8,975 nt of DNA from Acidobacteriota bacterium (GTDB lineage: Bacteria > Acidobacteriota > Terriglobia > Acidiferrales > UBA7541), in NCBI GenBank assembly GCA_003131985.1, contig PKWH01000212.1, forward strand, positions 1-8,975, in the 5' to 3' direction. Shown piece after piece: positions 1 through 5,949 of the stretch. Every line of letters starts with the position of its first letter. Within the stretch, counting starts at the first letter, position 1. Position numbers and translations under genes: made by a program. The notes below the pieces were generated by a model that was not told the DNA's origin, did no database searches, and saw nothing but the letters and a program-made list of their open reading frames with translations.

Positions 1-22
1 TCGAGCCCGCACGGGCCTACCA
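1..22 (+). tRNA. 3' end of a tRNA gene, cut by the window start
   Basis: The first 22 bases read as the end of a tRNA. They start at the second T of the T-loop (TCGAGC, tRNA positions 55-60), then give the 3' half of the T-stem (CCGCA), the 3' half of the acceptor stem (CGGGCCT), discriminator A, and an encoded CCA at 20-22. The acceptor 5' half would have to be AGGCCCG, which lies outside the window. The anticodon is not visible, so the amino acid cannot be named. A GIY-YIG remnant begins eight bases after the CCA. Confidence 0.72.
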
Positions 23-29
23 ACTCCTC

Positions 30-193
30 ATGGCATGGCTCTACATTCTGCAAAGCCAATCGACGAGCCGCTACTACGTTGGTTCGACCAATGATCTCGA
101 TCTACGCTCAGGGAACACAATCGCGCCCATTCTCTGGCAACGCGCGGGCGTCGAGCCCACACGGGCAAGCGCGGCATCCTGTCAGAGCGTTAG
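30..193 (+). pseudogene. GIY-YIG nuclease remnant (frameshifted and truncated)
   Basis: From ATG 30 the frame reads MAWLYILQSQSTSRYYVGST followed by NDLDLR, the N-terminal signature of small UvrC-like GIY-YIG proteins (here LYI...YYVGSTNDL). After codon 105-107 the similarity jumps to the frame starting at 107, which continues LREHNRAHSLATRGR, the expected next block. One base has therefore been lost near 107. Uncorrected, the frame runs to TAA 198-200 (56 codons); the shifted frame stops at TAG 191-193. The C-terminal half typical of the family, with the conserved Glu, is missing, since these proteins usually have about 80-100 residues. It follows a tRNA 3' end directly and ends near a second copy of that tRNA end. 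No function is expected. Confidence 0.68.
151..166 (+). repeat. Near-copy of the tRNA 3' end (direct repeat of 1-16)
   Basis: TCGAGCCCACACGGGC at 151-166 matches bases 1-16, the T-loop to acceptor part of the tRNA, at 15 of 16 positions. The only difference is A for G in the T-stem. The CCA part is not kept, and the base before it is G rather than the second T of a T-loop. The two copies bracket the GIY-YIG remnant, as attL/attR-like or recombination scars would. It overlaps the remnant's reading frame, so chance similarity to coding sequence is not excluded. Confidence 0.45.
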
Positions 194-207
194 CAGCTAA
201 ATTTGAA

Positions 208-1422
208 TTATTTCTTTGGGGCGGATGATAGATAAGTCTTGCACTGTTGTCCGACGATGTCGAGCAGGTTGCCCATTGCGAGGTTCACATCGATCAGGTG
301 CAGGCCCCAATCGGCGAGAACCTGCCCGCCGACCACTACATCGCCCTTAATGTCACTGACGCGCGGACCTGCAGGGTCACCGTGCACGGTGATGGCGAGA
401 TAGGAACCGCTGTCGTTAGCTATACACTCGGCGGTCAGCATGCCCGGCACGCTTACGAAGGGAGTGGTAATGGGCGGCCCATCCTTAACCCAAGGGCCGG
501 GCGCCGCCTCTGCAGCAGTCACGATGCCGCTACCGTTCGTTCTTAGATAAGCGTGGAGCTCACCGCTGCCCCCTCCGAGCGCTGCCGGATTCGTGCATGC
601 GGACATCATGCCCTCGCCGGTCACTTTGCCGAAGTGGGAGTTGGCCGGGGGCGGAGAAGTTGCGCGAAACGATGCGTATGTAATCACACATCCCATTTGA
701 GTGGCTGCATGGCAGAGCGGCATATGCTGGAAAGCGCCGCCCACATCTTTGCCCTTAGGCACGGGCAGGCTGGTTCCGAGCAGCAACGAGGAAATGATGC
801 GCGTTTGCACAGGCTTGCCGTCAATTTCATTCTTGATGAGCTGGGTGAGCACGCTGGAACCCTGTGAGTGTCCGATCAGCACGACACCGCGTCCGTGATT
901 GTCATGCTCCAGGTAATAGTTCCAAGCATCGAGCACATCGTTGTACGCCAGCGCGCGATCCACGGGAATGGGCGACCCGGTGAGTGCGGCCCGCAACGCG
1001 GTCAGGGTGACCTGGCGGTACAGGGGCGCATAGACCCTGCACTTGGAAGCGAAGCGGGCAAACTGCACGCGCGCGACTGCCTTTTCTTCCGGACCGAGTG
1101 TCATAGTGCTGTTGCCGCCGGGATCGTTCGAGACCGTGGGATAGACGTAGAAACAGTCGATCTCCGCGTTGGGATTGGCGGCCCAGTCTTCGTGTGTCAG
1201 CTTGCCGTCGGCGGAAATGACGGTGGTGGACAGGTCCGTGGCACACGCGTCCTCACGGCCCGGACGGCAAAGCCAGTCGTTCCCGTTGCTGTAATCATTC
1301 TTTGCAACGGGCGCGGGCTTGGCTGAATCCTGCGTTGGCGTTGGCGTCGCGGTTGTGGTTTGTGCGAAGGTCGCGCTTCCGCAGGCACACAGCAGAGTCA
1401 AAGCAGTGATAAGGCGTCGCAT
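208..1422 (-). CDS. Secreted DUF3089 alpha/beta-hydrolase-like protein
   Basis: 404 residues. The first ~20 form a signal peptide (MRR, then a hydrophobic run ending ATFAQ), followed by a Thr/Pro-rich linker to about residue 40, so export is expected. The rest matches DUF3089, a lipase-like alpha/beta-hydrolase family: CFYVYPT at 90-96, YAPLYRQ at 131-137, AYNDVLDAW at 159-167, the nucleophile elbow GHSQG at 184-188 with Ser186, and a C-terminal WGLHLIDVNLA block whose His375 could be the catalytic His. Length is normal for the family. The substrate is unknown; an ester or lipid is inferred from the fold only. The ATG (complement of 1420-1422) has a purine-rich AAAGGGGA ribosome site (complement of 1431-1438). 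It is transcribed away from the biosynthetic genes and is probably unrelated to them. Confidence 0.9.
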   Translation of the reverse strand: MRRLITALTLLCACGSATFAQTTTATPTPTQDSAKPAPVAKNDYSNGNDWLCRPGREDACATDLSTTVISADGKLTHEDWAANPNAEIDCFYVYPTVSNDPGGNSTMTLGPEEKAVARVQFARFASKCRVYAPLYRQVTLTALRAALTGSPIPVDRALAYNDVLDAWNYYLEHDNHGRGVVLIGHSQGSSVLTQLIKNEIDGKPVQTRIISSLLLGTSLPVPKGKDVGGAFQHMPLCHAATQMGCVITYASFRATSPPPANSHFGKVTGEGMMSACTNPAALGGGSGELHAYLRTNGSGIVTAAEAAPGPWVKDGPPITTPFVSVPGMLTAECIANDSGSYLAITVHGDPAGPRVSDIKGDVVVGGQVLADWGLHLIDVNLAMGNLLDIVGQQCKTYLSSAPKK

Positions 1423-1771
1423 TATAGTTTTCCCCTTTTTCAGACGGGGAATATCCTATCGGGTACCATCGTATTTGTCTTTCGATATGTTATGCCGTTT
1501 TGACTAAACGAAAGCAAATCAATAAGGAGGTAAATTGGCGGGAAGCCACACAGGAGTCTAACTGCATTGACACAGTGCAGATCTGTCGTTCGAGCCCGTA
1601 CGAGCCCATTATATTTTTGGCGAGTTACCACGTTGACTTCCTTACCATTCGCTGCGAAAGATCGGCTCACTTTGATCGTTCGAGGCTGTATTCTTTTATC
1701 AGCACGAGAACTAAACGCCATCGCCGAAGCGACATGAGACCATACTCGATCCAGTAGTTGGAGAACTGTGA
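1423..1771. other. Divergent intergenic region with no clear gene
   Basis: This 349-base gap separates the minus-strand hydrolase from the plus-strand biosynthetic genes and should carry both promoters. Plus-strand candidates are weak: TTGATC 1672-1677 with TTTTAT 1694-1699 (16 apart), and TTGACT 1633-1638 without a convincing -10. A short ORF across 1500-1757 has no recognisable protein features. The hairpin CTGCA/TGCAG at 1562-1580 has a 9-base loop and lies just before a tRNA-3'-end-like segment (1589-1608). The start of the adenylation gene at 1772 is supported by GGAG at 1760-1763. Confidence 0.6.
1589..1608 (+). repeat. Degenerate tRNA 3'-arm-like segment
   Basis: TTCGAGC at 1589-1595 is a full T-loop consensus. 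From 1590 the sequence matches bases 1-19 of the window (T-loop to discriminator base) at 16 of 19 positions. The encoded CCA is absent (ATTA follows). The bases just before it (TGTCG) pair poorly as a T-stem, and there is no matching acceptor 5' strand upstream. A TTGACAC run at 1566-1572 inside a short hairpin resembles a Val (GAC) anticodon loop, but the stem is out of register. Best read as a tRNA remnant or a copy of the tRNA end, not a working tRNA. Confidence 0.33.
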
Positions 1772-3364
1772 ATGACAAACGATCGGGCTCTGTGGGCTGG
1801 TTTTATGAAGTCCGCAGAAATGTTCACTGGCCGCCCTGCGGTAGTCGCGGAAGGGAAAACTCTCACATACGAAGAACTGCGTGAGAGGGCTTGTCGTATA
1901 GCGGCTACGATTCAAGCGTATCAGGATGCCTCGGCCACTCCTCTCACGGCAGTTTTTGCATACCGCAGCCCGACTGCGTTCGCGGGAGTTTTGGGATCGT
2001 TGCTAGCCGGGAATGGCTATGTTCCTTTGAACCGTACGTTTCCGGTGGATCGAACGCAGGTGATGTTTGCCCGGTCGGAGTGCGACGCGATCGTTGTGGA
2101 TGCCGGGTCGCTGCCTCAGTTAGATAAACTTCTCGAAGAGTCTCAAAAGTCGTTGCGGATTTTGTTGCCTGATGTTCAGAGTGTCGAAACGCTCCGGAAA
2201 CAATGGCCGAGGCATACTTTTGCGGGTTCGAATGACTTGGCTGCCTCGAGCGATTGGCGAGAACCCGAGGCGCGACCGAACGCGATAGCGTACCTGCTTT
2301 TTACTTCGGGCAGCACCGGAATTCCCAAAGGAGTGATGGTAGCTCAGCGGAATGTGACTGCCTTTCTGGACTACATGGTGGAGCGCTACGGGATAACGGA
2401 AAAAGACCGGCTGTCGCAGATGTTCGATATGACATTTGATCTGTCGGTGTTTGACATGTTTGTAGCTTGGGAGCGCGGCGCGTGCGTTTGCTGTCCTTCT
2501 CAAAAAGCGTTGATCAAGCCCGGGAGCTTTGTTCAGGAGATGGAACTGACGGTTTGGTTTTCCGTGCCGTCCACTGCGATTTTTATGAAGCAATTGGGAA
2601 TGTTGAAGCCGGGCCGATATCCTACGCTAAGATTTAGTTTGTTCTGCGGTGAACCGCTGCCCGTATCGTCGGCTTCGGCTTGGTTGGAGGCCGCTCCCAA
2701 CTCCATTCTTGAAAATTTGTACGGACCCACCGAATTGACGATCGCTTGCACTCTGTACCGCTGGGATCCGGTCACGTCTCCCGACGAATCGGAGCTGGGA
2801 ATTGTCCCAATCGGATATCCGTACCCGGGAATGGGTGTTTTGGTAGCGGATGAGACTTTGAGGGAAGTAGGTCGCGGAGAGGAGGGAGAGTTATTGATGA
2901 ATGGGCCGCAGATGTCCCTCGGATACTGGAAGGACTCCGAAAAAACAGCGGCGGCCTTTGTTGTTCCTCCGAGCAAGAAAGACGTCTATTACCGAACGGG
3001 AGACCGTGTCCGTCGTCCTCTTGGAAACGGCCCGCTAACCCATCTTGGACGGATTGATTTTCAGGTTAAAATACTGGGTCACCGCGTGGAATTGGGAGAG
3101 ATTGAGGCGGCGGTTCGCAAAGCTTGCGGCTCGGACGGCGTACTGGCGATTGGTTGGCCAGCGACACCTAGCGGTTATGGAGGTGTCGAGGTGTTCATCG
3201 AAGGTGAATCAAAGGACTTGGACGGGCTTCGCAGCACCGTCGCGTCCGGACTCCCGGACTATATGGTTCCCAGGAGATTTCATTTCATGGGTAAATTGCC
3301 CCGTAACGTAAATAACAAGTTCGACCGTAAAGCCGTGATTCACTTGTTGGAAGAGGGTCTATGA
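1772..3364 (+). CDS. DltA-like amino-acid adenylation enzyme (stand-alone A domain)
   Basis: 530 residues, a complete ANL-family adenylation domain with no fused carrier, condensation or reductase domain. It should activate an amino acid as aminoacyl-AMP and load it on the phosphopantetheine arm of the carrier protein encoded next. Visible core motifs: LLFTSGSTGIPKG 175-187 (ATP loop), YGPTE 317-321, YRTGD 407-411, GRIDFQVKILGHRVE 426-440, and the C-terminal NNKFDRK with Lys516 as the catalytic lysine. By-eye alignment to GrsA gives specificity positions D223, L224, F227, S264, L290, C292, L316, I324, A325, K516. This resembles DltA (D-alanine:carrier ligase), including the FDLSV and FCGE blocks. 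The ATG has GGAG eight bases upstream. Its stop overlaps the next ATG (ATGA), so the two are translationally coupled. The exact substrate is not proven. Confidence 0.92.
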   Translation: MTNDRALWAGFMKSAEMFTGRPAVVAEGKTLTYEELRERACRIAATIQAYQDASATPLTAVFAYRSPTAFAGVLGSLLAGNGYVPLNRTFPVDRTQVMFARSECDAIVVDAGSLPQLDKLLEESQKSLRILLPDVQSVETLRKQWPRHTFAGSNDLAASSDWREPEARPNAIAYLLFTSGSTGIPKGVMVAQRNVTAFLDYMVERYGITEKDRLSQMFDMTFDLSVFDMFVAWERGACVCCPSQKALIKPGSFVQEMELTVWFSVPSTAIFMKQLGMLKPGRYPTLRFSLFCGEPLPVSSASAWLEAAPNSILENLYGPTELTIACTLYRWDPVTSPDESELGIVPIGYPYPGMGVLVADETLREVGRGEEGELLMNGPQMSLGYWKDSEKTAAAFVVPPSKKDVYYRTGDRVRRPLGNGPLTHLGRIDFQVKILGHRVELGEIEAAVRKACGSDGVLAIGWPATPSGYGGVEVFIEGESKDLDGLRSTVASGLPDYMVPRRFHFMGKLPRNVNNKFDRKAVIHLLEEGL

Positions 3365-3636
3365 GCGCGGCAAGTCCGGGTGATGTCCGAATTTTCCTCA
3401 CAGGTTTCATACAAAGGCGGCTGGCGGCGCAAGGACAAGACCCGCTTAACGAACTTTCTGACGACTGCGACCTGCTGCTATCGGGAGTGATCGATTCGCT
3501 GGGGCTGCTGGAACTGGTGACTGCAGTGAACGAACACTACGGCCGGGAAATCGATTTTGAGGATCTGGATCCCGATCAAATGACTATAGTTGGCCCGTTT
3601 TGCGATTTTGTGGCAGACCGGATGGGCAGGGCATAG
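3361..3636 (+). CDS. Acyl/peptidyl carrier protein 1 (DltC-like partner of the adenylation enzyme)
   Basis: 91 residues, carrier-protein size, acidic, predicted four-helix. The phosphopantetheine attachment site is GVIDSLGLLELV, with Ser46 in the DSL motif at the start of helix II. It starts at the A of an ATGA overlap with the adenylation gene, behind AGAGGG at about 3352-3357, so both are almost certainly made as a pair and this carrier should receive the activated amino acid. It is cytosolic and needs a 4'-phosphopantetheinyl transferase that is not in the window. A role in fatty-acid synthesis is unlikely given the neighbours. Confidence 0.88.
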   Translation: MSAASPGDVRIFLTGFIQRRLAAQGQDPLNELSDDCDLLLSGVIDSLGLLELVTAVNEHYGREIDFEDLDPDQMTIVGPFCDFVADRMGRA

Positions 3637-3644
3637 GTGAGCAA

Positions 3645-4583
3645 TTGAACGCCCTTGACCCAGAAACAGGCCCAGTGCCTCCTCGATTCAGCATCATCAT
3701 CACGTTTTATAATCAGCGGAACTTCATAAAGGATGCGCTGGATTCCGCGCTCGCGCAGCAGAACGCAAAATTTGAAGTCATAGTAGTAGATGACGCTTCC
3801 ACCGACGGCAGCCAGGAGATTCTGGAGCAGTACAGTGACGAAATTCGGTTGGTTTATCTCGAAACCAATCAAGGTGCCTGTGCGGCTCGCGACCGTGGCG
3901 CCTCACTCGCAACCGGCGAGTACCTCGTATTTCTAGACGGCGATGACGCTTTTCTGCCTTGGGCTTTGGACGTGTACGAGCGCATCGTGCAGGCCAAGAG
4001 TCCCAAAATAATTCTTGGCACTATGTTATGGTTTAAGGGAGCATTGCCCGCCGTTCACCTGGAAGATGCGCCACAGGAAATCACAGTCGTCGATTATAGC
4101 GATTACCTGCGAAGGGATCGACCATTCGGAAACAGTGCCAGCGCACTCGTAGTCGCCCGCGAGGCATTTGAGGGTGTAAATGGATGGTTGACCTCTGTTT
4201 TCCCGATGGAGGATCAAGATCTTGCGCTCAGGTTGGGAGCTTCCGGCCGGACGATTCAGATTCTAGCGCCTTCAACCATCCTCCATCGAGCTCATGCTGA
4301 CAATACAATCAACAACGTGACGGCATGCATCACCGGAGTCGACAACTTGCTCCGACAAGAACGGTTGGGTCATTATCCTGGCGGTGCGCGTCGCAGCCTT
4401 GAGCGGCGTGCACTAATCGGAGGAGTGGTATTCCACTGGATGCAGAGGGCCGCCAAAGGTGGGATGTATGTCGGTGCGATTAAGCTCTTAGCCCGCGGTT
4501 GGCCATCGATTTCGGCTGCTCTCGCCCGGAGACTTGCCGTAACACTGAATGGTCGACAACCCCACGAAACGCTTCAGCTGTAG
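3645..4583 (+). CDS. Family 2 (GT-A) glycosyltransferase
   Basis: 312 residues from TTG 3645. The N-terminal half is a GT-A fold: FSIIITFYNQ near 15-24, VVDDAS with Asp49/Asp50 for nucleotide binding, and LDGDD with the DXD metal motif at 98-100. FPMEDQDLALRLG supplies the likely catalytic base (Glu189/Asp190). It should transfer a sugar from an NDP-sugar to an acceptor; neither can be named. There is no strong membrane segment. The frame is open back to a TTG at 3600, which would overlap carrier 1 by 37 bases. The start at 3645 is preferred because AGGTGA lies at 3635-3640 just after the carrier stop, with a somewhat short 4-base spacer. Tight spacing puts it in one operon with the adenylation enzyme and carrier. 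Confidence 0.9.
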   Translation: MNALDPETGPVPPRFSIIITFYNQRNFIKDALDSALAQQNAKFEVIVVDDASTDGSQEILEQYSDEIRLVYLETNQGACAARDRGASLATGEYLVFLDGDDAFLPWALDVYERIVQAKSPKIILGTMLWFKGALPAVHLEDAPQEITVVDYSDYLRRDRPFGNSASALVVAREAFEGVNGWLTSVFPMEDQDLALRLGASGRTIQILAPSTILHRAHADNTINNVTACITGVDNLLRQERLGHYPGGARRSLERRALIGGVVFHWMQRAAKGGMYVGAIKLLARGWPSISAALARRLAVTLNGRQPHETLQL

Positions 4584-4790
4584 AAAACGAGTGCCGGACT
4601 GCCGGAACTGGCCCTTCAAGTATGGCAACATCGCTTTCAACTTCAGAGTTGGCAGCCTCGCGGTATAACTCCCATTCCGACATGAATCCCGGATCGTCAC
4701 TCGCGACTCCTCCGAGCCGGTTCTAGTACCACACGGCCCCGATATTGTGCCGTTTTTTCTATTTCGAGCAATCGCGTCCCTAAGCTAGAA
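4584..4790. other. Non-coding gap between glycosyltransferase and GNAT genes
   Basis: About 207 bases with no convincing protein. The short frames crossing it are low-complexity Ser/Thr-rich and have no start context. A possible terminator is at its distal end (4733-4758). A TATAAC at 4664-4669 has no matching -35 at the right distance, so no promoter is called. Confidence 0.5.
4733..4758 (+). terminator. Possible weak rho-independent terminator
   Basis: ACGGC (4733-4737) can pair with GCCGT (4749-4753) around an 11-base loop, and the run of T bases at 4753-4758 follows at once. Its place about 150 bases after the glycosyltransferase stop and before the next gene is plausible. The stem is only five pairs with a large loop, so termination would be inefficient if real. 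Confidence 0.3.
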
Positions 4791-4808
4791 TTGGTGCTCA
4801 TCGAAACC

Positions 4809-5813
4809 ATGGAGTCTGACCTGGCAGGCGTTCCCACACTCGGAAATCCACAACGTCTCTCGATTCAAGACTTCCGAGGCGATTTTGAGGACGTTGCCAA
4901 GCTGATTCAGCAGTCGTGGGCCGAAAACAACCAGCAGCATCTGCTCTACTCCGCTGATTTCATAGCCTCGTGTTTTGAATATCCCGAGTCCAGCTTTTCG
5001 CTGGCTCCCACTCTCTATGATGGTGTCAAGCCTATCGCCTTTATAGCAGGGTTCCCGCGCCGATTTCGCTTCAAAGGACGCGAGTTGCGGGTAATCCTAT
5101 GCACTTTTCTCGCGGTCTCCAACGAACATAAGAAAGCGGGGTATGGCGTAATTCTATGGAATGAGCTCGTTAAGAGGGCGCAAGCTGCGGGCTTTGACGG
5201 CATGGTGAACTATTGCGTCGATGGTGAGCCCATGAACGGAATGATTCTGGGCTGCTGCCGCGCAATGAAGCTTCCCACGGAACGTATTTTCTCCGTCCTC
5301 TACCAAATGCGACTACTCCACCCGAAGCCGGCGTCTCAGTTGGAATTCAAGCTGGAATCGGAATGTGTGGGTGCTTTATTGCAAGCGGGCGCGGTGGTCG
5401 CAGACCATGCACCCCTAGCCCGCATCTGGAGTGAGAAGGAAGCCGAGTGGCAATGTCGCCGTCATGGTGGCGTTGTCGCGCGACACGGCTCGGGGACCAG
5501 ACAAGCCGTTCTCACTGGCTACGTGATGGAGATTGCCAACTCTCAACGGACAAAATGCTTGATCATCGAAGATGTGCTGTGGGGAACGCTTGAACAACAG
5601 GAGCGGCTGGTACTGGTCCGGAAGTTACTGGATCAGGCTGCTGCAGCAGGCGCACAGATGGCGATCGTTCCATCTTTGGGATACGCCGACATGGAGCCCT
5701 TCAGTGCAGCGCGATTCCGCCGGACTCCGCGCGTATTGCAGGCATATCTTACGGTATTTAAAGGGGACCCGCCGCCCGAGGCGGTTTCCGCCATGTATCT
5801 AGATGTTTTCTAA
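4809..5813 (+). CDS. GNAT-type acyltransferase with two GNAT-like halves
   Basis: 334 residues from ATG 4809. The open frame also allows TTG 4791 or GTG 4794, and no site has a clear ribosome binding sequence. The N-terminal half (about 25-165) shows the GNAT core: strand ILCTFLAVSN, then a HKKAGYG turn in the place of the acyl-CoA pyrophosphate loop, and helix ILWNELVKRAQAAGF. The second half (about 225-320) looks like a second, weaker GNAT fold: VLTGYVMEI, KCLIIEDVLWG, a helix VLVRKLLDQAAAAGA, then AIVPSLGYADMEPF. Such tandem proteins often use acyl-CoA or acyl-carrier donors. Lying between two carrier-charging modules, it may move an aminoacyl or glyceryl group to an amine or hydroxyl, but this is inferred from position only. 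No signal peptide or membrane segment is seen. Confidence 0.72.
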   Translation: MESDLAGVPTLGNPQRLSIQDFRGDFEDVAKLIQQSWAENNQQHLLYSADFIASCFEYPESSFSLAPTLYDGVKPIAFIAGFPRRFRFKGRELRVILCTFLAVSNEHKKAGYGVILWNELVKRAQAAGFDGMVNYCVDGEPMNGMILGCCRAMKLPTERIFSVLYQMRLLHPKPASQLEFKLESECVGALLQAGAVVADHAPLARIWSEKEAEWQCRRHGGVVARHGSGTRQAVLTGYVMEIANSQRTKCLIIEDVLWGTLEQQERLVLVRKLLDQAAAAGAQMAIVPSLGYADMEPFSAARFRRTPRVLQAYLTVFKGDPPPEAVSAMYLDVF

Positions 5814-5868
5814 GTAGTTTCCTTCCGCGAGGGCCGGGCCTTTTGCCAAACGCCGCTATGTTAGACTT

Positions 5869-5897
5869 TTGAGGGCCGAGGTAGTCGGCTTTCTAAT
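5869..5897 (+). promoter_or_regulatory. Candidate sigma-70-type promoter for the FkbH-carrier unit
   Basis: TTGAGG (5869-5874) and TCTAAT (5892-5897) are separated by exactly 17 bases and match the TTGACA/TATAAT consensus at 4 of 6 and 5 of 6 positions. It lies in the 136-base gap after the GNAT gene, about 50 bases before the FkbH-like start, and would make 5950 onward a separate transcription unit. Confidence 0.4.
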
Positions 5898-5949
5898 CCT
5901 GTTCTCGCTAGCTCGGAGCCAGCGCGCTGGATGCTGACAATTTATTGGT

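Noticed and set aside
247..1326. Several plus-strand ORFs opposite the DUF3089 gene
   Set aside because: They are antisense shadows: Cys/His/Arg-rich, no family motifs, and mutually overlapping, while the minus-strand frame has a signal peptide and family motifs throughout.
1526..1608. Complete tRNA-Val gene
   Set aside because: A TTGACAC loop and a T-loop are present, but the anticodon stem is out of register, the T-stem pairs poorly, no acceptor 5' strand is found and CCA is absent.
1500..1757. 85-codon plus-strand ORF before the adenylation gene
   Set aside because: It starts at TTG, covers the tRNA-like segment, has no protein-like features and looks like translated intergenic DNA.
3600..3644. 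Longer glycosyltransferase start at TTG 3600
   Set aside because: It would overlap carrier 1 by 37 bases with no ribosome site. The extra residues are just the carrier gene read in another frame, and AGGTGA favours TTG 3645.
5821..5848. Terminator at GGGCCGGGCCTTTT
   Set aside because: The GGCC repeat leaves only a one-base loop, so no stable hairpin can form before the T run.
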